From NCBI RefSeq assembly GCF_009733595.1, contig NZ_WOFH01000020.1, forward strand, positions 1 through 64,000: DNA of 64,000 bases, given 5' to 3'. A model generated the notes under the pieces. That model was not told where the DNA came from, did no database searches, and worked only from the letters and a program-made list of their open reading frames with translations. Positions 15,871-23,423 of the stretch are shown piece by piece. Each line of letters begins with the position of its first letter. Position 1 is the stretch's first letter. The position numbers were made by a program, and so were the translations under genes. This stretch comes from Actinomadura litoris (lineage in GTDB: Bacteria; Actinomycetota; Actinomycetes; Streptosporangiales; Streptosporangiaceae).

Positions 15871-17043
15871 TTATGCGTGAAGACTACGGGCGGTAGAGCC
15901 CGCGATCTCCGCCAGGGCCGCCGCGAGGCGTGTGAGGTCCGGCTCGCTCAGCGTGGCGCGGGCGGTGAGCCGCAGGCAGGCGCGCCCCTTGGGGACCGAG
16001 GGAGGCCGGAAGCAGCCTACGCGGACGCCGTGCGCCGCGCAGGTTTCGGCCGCCCGCAGCGCGGCGTGCGGCTCGCCCAGGAAGACCGGGACGACGGCGG
16101 CGGCCGGGTCGGCGGTCTCAAGGCCGGAACCGGCCGCGAGGTTTGCGAGCGCGCGGGCCCGGTCGCGGGCGCGGGCGGGCAGGTCGGGCTCGGTCTCCAG
16201 GACGTCGAGCGCGGCGAGCGCGGCGCCGATGGCGGGCGGGTTCAGGCCGGTGTCGAAGATGAACGCGCGGGCGGTGTCGACGAGCGTGTCGATCACCTCG
16301 GGCGCGCCGAGGACCGCGCCGCCCTGGGACGCCAGGGACTTCGACAGCGTCAGCGTGCGGATCACGTCCGGTTCGGCGGCGAGGCCGGCGGCGTGGACGG
16401 CGCCGCGTCCGTGCTCGCCGACGACGCCGAGCGCGTGCGCCTCGTCCACCACGAGGAGGGCGCCGTGCGCGCGGACGGCCCGGTGCAGGCCGGTGAGGGG
16501 CGCGAGGTCGCCGTCCACGGAGAACACGGCGTCGGTGACGACGACGGCGTGCTCCTCCTCGCGCTCGGCGAGGGCGCGTTCGACGGCGGCGGCGTCCCGG
16601 TGCGGGGCGATCGCGACGCGGGCCCGCGAGAGCCGGCAGGCGTCCACGATCGAGGCGTGGTTGACCTGGTCGGACACCACCAGCGTGCCGGGCCCGGCGA
16701 GGGCGGTGACGGCGCCGAGGTTGGCGAGGAAGCCCGAGGAGAACACCAGCCCCGCGGGGGCGCCGCCGAACGCGGCGAGCCGCCGGTCGAGCTCGGCGTG
16801 CAGCTCGGTCGTCCCGGTGACCAGGCGCGACCCGGACGATCCGGTGCCCCACTCGCGTGCCGCCGCGACCGCGCCCGCGGTCAGCCGCGGATCACCGGCG
16901 AGCCCGAGGTAGTCGTTGGACGCGAGGTCCACCAGCCCGTCGTGATCAGGTGTGCGGGGGCGCAGCGCGCGGCGCAGCCCCGCCTCCGCGCGGCGCGCGG
17001 CGGCGTCGCGGAGCCGGGCCAGCGGGTCTCCCGTTGCGGACAT
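15871..17043 (-). CDS. bioF: 8-amino-7-oxononanoate synthase (biotin biosynthesis)
   Basis: A 390-residue PLP-dependent alpha-oxoamine synthase that condenses pimeloyl-thioester and alanine in biotin synthesis. Visible motifs are DLASNDYLGLA, SGSRLVTGTTELH, NHASIVDACRLS, VVDEAHALGVVGEHGRG (PLP-binding Asp) and the Schiff-base Lys in TLSKSLASQGGAV. Family members with other amino acids (KBL, HemA) are close, but nearby bioD and the Ala-type motif favour BioF. The start is the ATG at 17043; the long open frame extending to 18540 is antisense to pdtaS. It lies upstream of dasR with a 37-nt gap. Confidence 0.88.
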   Translation of the reverse strand: MSATGDPLARLRDAAARRAEAGLRRALRPRTPDHDGLVDLASNDYLGLAGDPRLTAGAVAAAREWGTGSSGSRLVTGTTELHAELDRRLAAFGGAPAGLVFSSGFLANLGAVTALAGPGTLVVSDQVNHASIVDACRLSRARVAIAPHRDAAAVERALAEREEEHAVVVTDAVFSVDGDLAPLTGLHRAVRAHGALLVVDEAHALGVVGEHGRGAVHAAGLAAEPDVIRTLTLSKSLASQGGAVLGAPEVIDTLVDTARAFIFDTGLNPPAIGAALAALDVLETEPDLPARARDRARALANLAAGSGLETADPAAAVVPVFLGEPHAALRAAETCAAHGVRVGCFRPPSVPKGRACLRLTARATLSEPDLTRLAAALAEIAGSTARSLHA

Positions 17044-17118
17044 ACCGGAAATCCTCCCAGGCCGCGCGCGGAGGGGGACGCCGTACCCGTCCAAAAACCC
17101 ATGGGCGATGATGGTCGG

Positions 17119-18786
17119 GTGCCTACCTTGACCGATCTGGTGCGCGACCACACCGACCTCACCGAGACCGATGTGGAGTGGCTGCACGCGCTGGTGTCGG
17201 ACTGGCAGTTGCTCGCGGACCTGTCGTTCGCCGACCTGCTGCTGTGGGTGCCGCTCCGGTCGGCGGACGTGCTGCCCGCCGAGACCGGGTCCGGCGGCCC
17301 GTCCCGCCGCCAGCCCGTCGCGCTGGACACCGGCGCCGCCGTCCCCGGCTGGGTGGCGATCGCGCAGATGCGCCCGACGACCGGCCCGACCGCCTACCCC
17401 GAGGACCTCGTCGGCAAGGTCGTCCGGACGGGGCGGCGCGGGCTGATCGACGTGGCCTGGCGGGAGCGGCGGATCGTCCGGGAGGGCGATCCGGAGTGGG
17501 GGAGCGGCATCCCCGTCCGGGAGGAGTCGATCCCGGTAAGGCGCGGCGCGAAGATCCTCGGGGTGATCCAGCGCAGCACGAACCTCAGCTCGGCGCGCAC
17601 CCCGAGCCGCCTGGAGCTGACCTACCTCCAGAGCGCCAGCGACCTCGCCAAGATGATCTCCGAGGGCCGGTTCCCGGTGCCGGGCGAGGAGCCGAACCTC
17701 GTCCGCTCGCCCCGGGTCGGCGACGGCCTGATGCGGCTGGACCGCTCGGGCAGGGTCAGCTACGCCAGCCCGAACGCCCAGTCGGCCTACCGCCGCCTCG
17801 GCTTCCCCGCCGACCTCGTCGGGGAGTCGCTCGGCCAGGTCACCGCCGACCGGTGCGACACGGGGGAGCCGCTGGAGGAGGCCCTGAGCGTCGTCCTCAG
17901 CGGCCGGGCGCCCCGCGAGGTGGAGGTCGAGGCGCACGGGTCGGTCATGCAGTTGCGGACGATCCCGCTGGTCGTCGGCGGGACGCGGATCGGCGCGATC
18001 GTGCTCTGCCGGGACGTCACCGAGCTGCGCTGGCGCGACCGGGAGCTGATGACCAAGGACGCCACGATCCGCGAGATCCACCACCGCGTGAAGAACAACC
18101 TCCAGACGGTCGCGGCGCTGCTGCGGCTCCAGGCGCGGCGGCTCCAGATCCCCGAGGGCAGGGCCGCGCTGGACGAGGCCGTCCGCCGGGTCGGGTCGAT
18201 CGCGATCGTCCACGAGACCCTCTCGCACACCCCCGACGAGCTGATCGACTTCGACGACATCGCGGACCGCGTGATCACGATGGCGGGGGAGGTCTCCACC
18301 CCCGAGACCAAGGTCACCCCGAAGCGCACCGGCAACTTCGGCGTCCTGCCCGCCGAGGTCGCGACGCCGCTCGCGATGGCGCTGACCGAACTCCTCCAGA
18401 ACGCCCTGGAGCACGGCCTGGCGAACCGGTTCGGGACCCTGGAGGTGGCCGCCCGCCGCTACGGCGCCGGGGGGCCGTCCCCCGCCCCGGACCCGAACGA
18501 CGTCTCCCTCTGGGGCGAGTGGCCCACCGCGGGCGAGCACGCGCCGCAGAAGGAGACCCCCGCCGACGGACGCCGCCTCGTGGTGGTCGTCGCCGACGAC
18601 GGGAAGGGCCTGCCGCCCGACTTCGACGTGGAGAGCAGCGACAGCCTGGGCCTACAGATCGTCCGAACCCTGATCGTGGGCGAACTGGGCGGCCGCCTGG
18701 ACTTCCGCCCCCGCCAGGGCGGCGGCACGGAAGTGGTGGTCGACGTCCCGGTGGAACAGCACCACAGGCCGGGCCCGCGTTCTTAG
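17119..18786 (+). CDS. pdtaS: Sensor histidine kinase PdtaS (GAF-PAS-HisKA_2)
   Basis: A 555-residue soluble kinase. The N-terminal GAF-like domain starts TLTDLVRDHTDL and contains WQLLADLSFADLLLWV. A PAS domain follows near residues 200-300 (LDRSGRVSYASPNAQSAYRR). The HisKA_2 phosphoacceptor His is in the REIHHRVKNNLQT block (residues 321-322), and the HATPase contains ELLQNALEHGL and DDGKGLP. The arrangement and wording closely match M. tuberculosis PdtaS, which signals to the antiterminator-type regulator PdtaR; no pdtaR is nearby. The GTG at 17119 is preferred; an ATG at 17101 is in frame. It converges on whiB1, as in mycobacteria. Confidence 0.9.
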   Translation: MPTLTDLVRDHTDLTETDVEWLHALVSDWQLLADLSFADLLLWVPLRSADVLPAETGSGGPSRRQPVALDTGAAVPGWVAIAQMRPTTGPTAYPEDLVGKVVRTGRRGLIDVAWRERRIVREGDPEWGSGIPVREESIPVRRGAKILGVIQRSTNLSSARTPSRLELTYLQSASDLAKMISEGRFPVPGEEPNLVRSPRVGDGLMRLDRSGRVSYASPNAQSAYRRLGFPADLVGESLGQVTADRCDTGEPLEEALSVVLSGRAPREVEVEAHGSVMQLRTIPLVVGGTRIGAIVLCRDVTELRWRDRELMTKDATIREIHHRVKNNLQTVAALLRLQARRLQIPEGRAALDEAVRRVGSIAIVHETLSHTPDELIDFDDIADRVITMAGEVSTPETKVTPKRTGNFGVLPAEVATPLAMALTELLQNALEHGLANRFGTLEVAARRYGAGGPSPAPDPNDVSLWGEWPTAGEHAPQKETPADGRRLVVVVADDGKGLPPDFDVESSDSLGLQIVRTLIVGELGGRLDFRPRQGGGTEVVVDVPVEQHHRPGPRS

Positions 18787-18795
18787 AGCAGCGCC

Positions 18796-19050
18796 CTAGC
18801 GTGCCGCGCCGAGGGCGCGCCTGTTGACACGGCGCTTGAGGGCGCGGCGCTCGTCTTCGCCCATGCCGCCCCAGACGCCGGAGTCCTGGCCGGACTCCAG
18901 GGCCCAGCGCAGGCAGGCGTCGGTGACGTCGCAGCGCTTGCACACCTGCTTGGCCTCCTCGATCTGCAGGATCGCGGGCCCGGTGTTGCCGATCGGGAAG
19001 AACAGCTCGGGGTCCACGTCACGGCAGGCTGCGCGGTGGCGCCAGTCCAT
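18796..19050 (-). CDS. whiB1: WhiB1/WblE-type iron-sulfur transcription factor
   Basis: An 84-residue WhiB-like protein starting MDWRHRAACRD. The four [4Fe-4S] ligands are Cys9, Cys37, Cys40 and Cys46 (C ... C-x2-C-x5-C). The GVWGG turn and a basic tail (ALKRRVNRR) follow. WhiB1 is an essential nitric-oxide-sensitive regulator in M. tuberculosis that binds region 4 of the primary sigma factor; WblE is its Streptomyces counterpart. The ATG at 19050 has AAGGAG upstream and is chosen over the 69-nt longer frame. A perfect CRP-type palindrome lies 42 nt upstream. The gene is convergent with pdtaS (9-nt gap). Confidence 0.94.
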   Translation of the reverse strand: MDWRHRAACRDVDPELFFPIGNTGPAILQIEEAKQVCKRCDVTDACLRWALESGQDSGVWGGMGEDERRALKRRVNRRALGAAR

Positions 19051-19091
19051 GCGGTCCACTCCTTCGTCAGGTGGTGGAATCACTCCACTTT

Positions 19092-19107
19092 TGTGAACGG
19101 TTTCACA
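19092..19107. promoter_or_regulatory. CRP/Cmr-type operator upstream of whiB1
   Basis: TGTGA-N6-TCACA at 19092-19107, an exact match to the CRP half-sites, 42 nt before the whiB1 start. In M. tuberculosis, whiB1 is a known target of the cAMP receptor protein. A weaker relative (TGTCG-N6-TCACA) lies at 19279-19294. Confidence 0.75.
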
Positions 19108-19252
19108 TGTCGCGAACACCCGGAGCGGCGGTGGTGGCCAGGTCCAGGGGTCGTTGTTCGGCGGCGGTGCGAGCAGGTGGCTGACGACGTTGGGCCCCTG
19201 TCGGCCGGCGCACTTTGAGCGTGTCAGCAGGGCGCGGGCAGACGCAAGACCC

Positions 19253-19270
19253 TTGAGAAAGGATTCTCAA
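19253..19270. promoter_or_regulatory. AT-rich perfect inverted repeat between the lipid kinase and whiB1
   Basis: TTGAGAA at 19253-19259 and TTCTCAA at 19264-19270 with a 4-nt spacer, in a genome where such AT-rich symmetry is rare. It looks like a dimeric repressor operator. The regulator is unknown and it does not match the IdeR or LexA boxes I know. Confidence 0.4.
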
Positions 19271-19344
19271 AGTATGGGTGTCGCATGTGTCACATCGGTG
19301 GGTCGGCCCTGTTGCTTTGTCGTTAACAGATGGGCCGGACGGCC

Positions 19345-20286
19345 TCATATGACGATGCGGATGGCCTTCGGTACCGATCGGAAGGTGATGAGCTCCTGCT
19401 CGCCAAGGTAGTCGCCGTCGAGCTGAAAGGCCACGGGCCGCTCCGCGCGCAGTGTGATCTCCGCCGCGTCGTGCACGTTCACCACGTGACGTCCCTGGAC
19501 GGGACGGGTGCGGGGGGTCATCATCCGGGCCAGCGCGGCCAGCGTCGGCGCCGCGTCCAGCGTGCGCGTCGCGAACACGTCGAGGCCGCGCGAGAAGTTC
19601 GCCTTGGGGCTCGGATTCACCGGCACCGGGCCCATGAAAGTCCACGGCGCGGTATTGGAGATGAACGCCATGAAGACCCCCGATTTCGTTGGGCGCCCCG
19701 GCACTTCCATCGTTAGGGCGGGACGCCGCCGATCGGTCCCGGAGAAGAAATGGCGGATGGCGGTCCGCACATAGAGCGACGGGTCGGCCTTCGCTCCCGC
19801 GCCGCGCCGCCGCTCCACCTCCCGGACGACCTCCGCGTCGAACCCGACGCCGCCGCAGAAGGTGAAGTAGCGCTCGGTCCCGCCGGGGTGGCAGGCCGTC
19901 CCGAGCCCGACCGTGCGGTACCGGCCCGCGCGCAGCGCGTCCAGGACGACCCGGGTCGCGCCGATCGGGTCGCCTGGAAGCCCCAGCGCGCGGGCGAACA
20001 CGTTGGCGCTGCCGATCGGCAGGACGGCCAGCGCCGGGAGGTCGGGCGAGGGGCCCTCCGCGAGCAGCCCGTTCACCGCCTCGTTCACGGTCCCGTCCCC
20101 GCCGAGCGCGATGACCGCGTCATAGCCCTCCAGCGCGGCCCGCCGCGCGATCTCCGTCGCGTGGCCGCGGTGGGCCGTGTCGGCGATGACGAGGTCGAGG
20201 TCCCCGGAGAAGGCCCGCACGAGGAGGTCGCGGGCCCGCCGGGAGGTCGAGGTCGCCTTGGGGTTGGCGATCAGCATGGCGCGCAC
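19345..20286 (-). CDS. Diacylglycerol kinase-family lipid kinase
   Basis: A 313-residue DAGK_cat protein that probably phosphorylates a lipid alcohol (diacylglycerol, sphingosine-like or another lipid). It begins MRAMLIANPKATSTS. The nucleotide-binding GGDGT is at residues 62-66 (ALGGDGTVNEAVNGL), followed by LPIGSANVFARALGLP, and the C-terminal domain has FQLDGDYLGEQ. The GTG at 20286 has a TACGCT -10-like hexamer 6 nt upstream and no ribosome binding site, suggesting a leaderless message. The kinase lies upstream of whiB1 on the same strand, 294 nt away; a similar kinase gene neighbours whiB1 in mycobacteria. Confidence 0.9.
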   Translation of the reverse strand: MRAMLIANPKATSTSRRARDLLVRAFSGDLDLVIADTAHRGHATEIARRAALEGYDAVIALGGDGTVNEAVNGLLAEGPSPDLPALAVLPIGSANVFARALGLPGDPIGATRVVLDALRAGRYRTVGLGTACHPGGTERYFTFCGGVGFDAEVVREVERRRGAGAKADPSLYVRTAIRHFFSGTDRRRPALTMEVPGRPTKSGVFMAFISNTAPWTFMGPVPVNPSPKANFSRGLDVFATRTLDAAPTLAALARMMTPRTRPVQGRHVVNVHDAAEITLRAERPVAFQLDGDYLGEQELITFRSVPKAIRIVI

Positions 20287-20298
20287 GGCGCCAGCGTA
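20287..20298 (-). promoter_or_regulatory. Leaderless promoter -10 element (lipid kinase)
   Basis: On the minus strand TACGCT (20298-20293), then 6 nt, then the GTG at 20286; no ribosome binding site. Confidence 0.55.
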
Positions 20299-20361
20299 TC
20301 GACCGTTCCGACGCGCTTTTCCACGTGGCGGTCCCGGGACGTGCCGCCGGGAGGGGGCGAG

Positions 20362-20375
20362 TAGGGTTTCAGGTT
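20362..20375 (+). promoter_or_regulatory. Leaderless promoter -10 element (membrane protein at 20376)
   Basis: TAGGGT at 20362-20367, then 8 nt, then the GTG at 20376; no ribosome binding site at the usual distance. Confidence 0.6.
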
Positions 20376-20843
20376 GTGACGAAGCGTCCGTTCACCGTGC
20401 AGGCAGCCGCCGCCCTGGAGGCCGCGGAGGGCCTCGCCGCCGTCGGTTTCGGGGTTTTCACCGGCATCGAGACGGTGGCCGGCTCCGCCGTCGACCCCGT
20501 CAGCGCGGTCGGGGTCACCGTGCTCGCCCTCGTCGGCGGCGTCGCCATGCTCGGCTGCGCCCGCGGGCTGCTGCGCGCCGACCAGTGGAGCCGCGCCCCC
20601 ACGGTGCTCACCCAGCTGTTCGCGCTGCCCGTCGCGTGGTCGCTGTGGCAGAGCGAGCGCCCCGAGATCGCGATCCCGATGGGCGCCGCCGCCGTCCTCG
20701 CGCTGATCATGGTGCTCAGCCCGCCGAGCACCGCCTGGCTCGTCGAGGACCCGCAGGAGCAGGGCCCGGACGAGGAGGAGGACGCGGACGGCGCGGACGC
20801 CGCCCCGCGTTCCGGTGGCCGGTCGCCGCGTACCGGCCGCTGA
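20376..20843 (+). CDS. Conserved small membrane protein, function unknown
   Basis: A 155-residue protein with about four hydrophobic segments (ALEAAEGLAAVGFGVFTGIE, VGVTVLALVGGVAMLG, LTQLFALPVAWSLW, IPMGAAAVLALIMVL) and an acidic C-terminal tail (EQGPDEEEDADGAD) likely to be cytoplasmic. Small proteins of this pattern accompany the whiB1/lipid kinase locus in other actinomycetes, as I recall, without an assigned function. The GTG at 20376 is chosen by the leaderless -10; the ATG at 20325 is upstream of it. It is convergent with the sigma factor gene. Confidence 0.78.
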   Translation: MTKRPFTVQAAAALEAAEGLAAVGFGVFTGIETVAGSAVDPVSAVGVTVLALVGGVAMLGCARGLLRADQWSRAPTVLTQLFALPVAWSLWQSERPEIAIPMGAAAVLALIMVLSPPSTAWLVEDPQEQGPDEEEDADGADAAPRSGGRSPRTGR

Positions 20844-20875
20844 TCCTCGGTCCGGCCGCCGCCCCCGGCCACTGG

Positions 20876-21688
20876 TCACTCGTCGGCCGTCAGGCCCTCC
20901 CGCAGCTGGGCGAGCGTCCGGGCCAGCAGCCGCGACACGTGCATCTGCGAGATCCCCAGCTCCGCCGCGATCTGCGACTGCGTCATGTTGCCGAAGAACC
21001 GCAGCAGCAGGATCTTCTTCTCGCGGGCGGGCAGCTTCTCCAGCAGCGGCTTGAGGGACTCGCGGTACTCCACGCCCTCCAGCGACTCGTCCACCATGCC
21101 GAGCGAGTCCGCGACCGCGGGGGCGTCCTCGTCGCCGGAGTCGGGGGCGTCGAGGGACACCGTGGAGTAGGCGTTCGCCGACTCCAGGCCCTCCAGCACC
21201 TCCTCCTCGCTCATCTGCAGGTGCGCCGCCAGCTCGCTGACGGTCGGGGCACGCCCCTCCCGCTGCGCCAGGTCGCTGATCGCCTTCGTCAGCGACAGCT
21301 TCAGCTCCTGGAGCCGCCGCGGGACGCGCACCGCCCAGCCCTTGTCGCGGAAGTGCCGCTTGATCTCGCCGACGATCGTCGGCGTCGCGTAGGTCGAGAA
21401 CTCCACCCCGCGCCCGAGATCGAACCGGTCGATCGACTTGATCAGCCCGATCGTCGCGACCTGGATCAGGTCGTCCAGCCACTCGCCCCGGTTGCGGAAG
21501 CGGCGGGCCAGATACTCCACCAGCGGAAGGTGCAGCTCGACGAGCTGGTCACGGATCCGCTGCCGCTCCGGGTCGCCCTCCGGCAGCTCCGCCAGACGCT
21601 CGAACAACGCGCGGGCCCGCGCGCGGTCGGGGACCGCGCTCTCGGACCGCTCGTTGCCGGAGCCCGCGATGGTCGTCTTCTCCGTCAC
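20876..21688 (-). CDS. SigB/SigF/SigH-type stress sigma factor
   Basis: A 270-residue group 3 sigma factor. Region 2 (LVEYLARRFRNRGEWLDDLIQVATIGLIKSIDRFD ... FSTYATPTIVGEIKRHFRDK), region 3 (RRLQELKLSLTKAI) and region 4 (REKKILLLRFFGNMTQSQIAAELGISQMHVSR) are complete. The family runs general, osmotic and developmental stress regulons and is released from RsbW-type anti-sigma factors. The GTG at 21688 overlaps the stop of the upstream anti-sigma gene (GTGA), so the two are translationally coupled. By neighbourhood (whiB1, lipid kinase) it corresponds to Streptomyces sigH, by protein class to mycobacterial sigF; I leave the symbol open. Confidence 0.92.
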   Translation of the reverse strand: MTEKTTIAGSGNERSESAVPDRARARALFERLAELPEGDPERQRIRDQLVELHLPLVEYLARRFRNRGEWLDDLIQVATIGLIKSIDRFDLGRGVEFSTYATPTIVGEIKRHFRDKGWAVRVPRRLQELKLSLTKAISDLAQREGRAPTVSELAAHLQMSEEEVLEGLESANAYSTVSLDAPDSGDEDAPAVADSLGMVDESLEGVEYRESLKPLLEKLPAREKKILLLRFFGNMTQSQIAAELGISQMHVSRLLARTLAQLREGLTADE

Positions 21689-22113
21689 GGGGCCCCCGCC
21701 GCACCCCGGCGCTTCTGCAGCGTCACGGTGACCCGGTCGTCGGAGCCGACCTGGGCGTCGACCTCGCCCGCCAGCGACGACAGGACCGTCCAGGCGAAGG
21801 TGTCGCGGCTCGGTTCCTGGCCGTCCACCGTCAGCACCGCCACCGAGATGCGCACCGCATCGCCGGTCAGCTCGAACTCGCAGGTCAGGTCGGTTCCGGG
21901 GACGGCCTGCGCGAGCAACATCGCACAGGCCTCATCGACCGCGATGCGCAGGTCCTCGATCTCGTCCAGCGTGAAGTCGAGCCTGGCCGCGAGACCGGCC
22001 GTCGCGGTTCTCAGAACCGAGAGGTAGGCACTCGCGGCGGGCAGCTTCACCGTCACCACATCGCGGACGGACAACTGTGTACTGGCGGGCATTGCAGCGG
22101 TTTCCTCGGTCAC
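21685..22113 (-). CDS. RsbW/UsfX-type anti-sigma factor
   Basis: A 142-residue GHKL-fold protein immediately upstream of and overlapping the sigma factor gene by 4 nt, so its target is almost certainly that sigma factor. The helix carrying the N-box reads IEDLRIAVDEACAMLLAQA, without the usual metal-binding Asn; mycobacterial UsfX also lacks it, which suggests regulation other than simple phosphorylation. WTVLSSLAGEVD and VTVTLQKRRG form the C-terminal part. The GTG at 22113 has GAGGGAG about 4-6 nt upstream. Confidence 0.85.
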   Translation of the reverse strand: MTEETAAMPASTQLSVRDVVTVKLPAASAYLSVLRTATAGLAARLDFTLDEIEDLRIAVDEACAMLLAQAVPGTDLTCEFELTGDAVRISVAVLTVDGQEPSRDTFAWTVLSSLAGEVDAQVGSDDRVTVTLQKRRGAAGAP

Positions 22114-22195
22114 GTCACTCCCTCGCAGGATGGTCCTGCTGCTTCCGAAACTACCGCCTTCCGGCCGTGCTGCGAGACTCCGCGTCCGCGTGTTT

Positions 22196-22606
22196 GAGGT
22201 CTTTATTGCAGGGACCTGGGCGTCAGGCGCTGGACGCCTTCCTCCGGCGGCCCCTGCGGCGATCGCCGGCATCGCTTCGAACGCGGTGTTCATTGCGTTG
22301 CCCTTGGCGTCGGCGCTGGGGCGCCTCCTTCGGCGGGTATCGCGGCGATCGCTGGCATCGCTCCGAACTCGCCTTGCGGCTCGCTCCGCGATCAGGCCCT
22401 CGCGGTGTTCATTGCGTTGCCCTTGGCGTCGGCGCTGGGGCGCCTCCTTCGGTGGGCATCGCGGCGATCGCTGGCATCGCTTCGAACGCGGTGTTCATTG
22501 CGTTGCCCTTGGCGTCGGCGCTGGGGCGCCTCCTTCGGCGGGCATCGCGGCGATCGCTGGCATCGCTCCGAACTCGCCTTGCGGCTCGCTCCGCGATCAG
22601 GCCCTC
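22196..22606. repeat. Two-level tandem repeat, (A-A-B) x 2
   Basis: Unit A is 86-87 nt and occurs four times: 22196-22282 (diverged), 22283-22368, 22402-22487 and 22488-22573. Unit B is 33 nt and occurs twice: 22369-22401 and 22574-22606. The order A-A-B-A-A-B gives a higher-order period of about 205 nt. The three later A copies differ at only a few positions. The 86-nt period is not a multiple of 3, so the repeat does not encode a repeated peptide. Each A contains the palindrome GCGATCGC. Confidence 0.9.
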
Positions 22607-22870
22607 GCTTCGCTCGTGCCTGCCTTCGGACGCGATCGCGATGTTTCCGGTGGGTGGAAGGCTCGGTTACTGCGGGTGGGTGCTTTGGTGCTGTCTGCGT
22701 TCGCCTTGCTCGCCTGGTGAGTCGCTCGGCTTCGGGCTCGTCCCGCCCGCTTGGCCGGTGGGGCTGGGGATGTCACGTTTTGGTGGGGGTGGTTCGTCTG
22801 TGTTGGTGTGATCGTTTAGGACGCTCCGGCCAGCGGCCCGTCCCTTCCGTCCACGGCGGAGCCGCTCCTC
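22607..22870. other. Gene-free G/T-skewed segment after the repeat array
   Basis: From about 22650 to 22820 the plus strand is rich in G and T and poor in A. No plausible gene, ribosome binding site or known RNA family is seen. Together with the repeat array it makes an 839-nt gap between the divergent anti-sigma and acetyltransferase genes. Confidence 0.4.
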
Positions 22871-22905
22871 GCGCGCCCCCGGATGTCCCCCGTCCGGGGG
22901 CGCGC
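22871..22905. other. Orphan strong hairpin
   Basis: Perfect 13-bp stem (22871-22883 with 22893-22905) and 9-nt loop. No annotated gene ends just upstream on either strand, so it is not an obvious terminator unless an unannotated transcript enters from the repeat region. It lies 48 nt before the acetyltransferase start. Confidence 0.6.
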
Positions 22906-22939
22906 CCTTCGGGCGTCCCGGCCATCCGGGCTGCTCCAA

Positions 22940-22952
22940 TAGTCTGGAACGT
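22940..22952 (+). promoter_or_regulatory. Leaderless promoter -10 element (acetyltransferase)
   Basis: TAGTCT at 22940-22945, 7 nt, then the GTG at 22953; no ribosome binding site. Confidence 0.65.
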
Positions 22953-23423
22953 GTGATTCGAACTGCGACGGCCGATGACGTTCCCGCGATCCGGCGGCTG
23001 ATCCGCGACCTGGCGGAGTACGAGCGGTCCCTGCATGAGGTGAAGGTCACCGAGGAGCAGTTGCGGGCCGGCCTCTTCGGGGACGAGCCGCGCGTGTTCG
23101 CGCACGTCGCCGAGCATGACGGGCGGGTCGTCGGGTTCGCCCTGTGGTTCCTCACCTTCTCGACGTGGGAGGGCGTCCACGGGATCTACCTGGAGGACCT
23201 CTACGTCGATCCCGGCGTCCGGGGGCACGGGTACGGGAAGGCGCTGCTCACCGAGCTGGCGCGCGTCGCCGACGAGAACGGGTACGCGCGGGTCGAGTGG
23301 GCCGTGCTGAAGTGGAACACCCCCGCCATCGGCTTCTACGAGTCGCTCGGCGCCCGTCCGCAGGACGAGTGGAGCGTGTACCGGCTCACCGGGGACGCGC
23401 TCGCCAAGCTCGCCCGCGCCTGA
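22953..23423 (+). CDS. GNAT acetyltransferase, diamine/spermidine acetyltransferase-like
   Basis: A 156-residue GNAT protein resembling the SAT/SSAT group: ADDVPAIRRLIRDLAEYER at the N-terminus, the acetyl-CoA site LEDLYVDPGVRGHGYGKALL, and the hallmark VEWAVLKWNTPAIGFYESLGA. These features point to polyamine or small-amine acetylation, but the substrate is unproven. The GTG at 22953 is fixed by the -10 element 7 nt upstream. It converges on the aminopeptidase gene across a hairpin terminator. Confidence 0.88.
   Translation: MIRTATADDVPAIRRLIRDLAEYERSLHEVKVTEEQLRAGLFGDEPRVFAHVAEHDGRVVGFALWFLTFSTWEGVHGIYLEDLYVDPGVRGHGYGKALLTELARVADENGYARVEWAVLKWNTPAIGFYESLGARPQDEWSVYRLTGDALAKLARA

Noticed and set aside
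15724..17118. Extending pdtaS upstream to 15724
   Set aside because: That extension is antisense to dasR and bioF and has no conserved sequence; the known PdtaS N-terminus starts at TLTDLVRDH.
19073..19103. GGAAT-N19-GTT as a SigR promoter near whiB1
   Set aside because: Spacing is 19 instead of 18 and it faces away from whiB1, with no gene in that direction.
22077..22956. Three plus-strand open frames of 184-244 codons across the repeat array
   Set aside because: The 86-nt repeat period shifts reading frame between copies, the peptides are the same repeat read in different frames, there is no ribosome binding site, and no known fold is visible.
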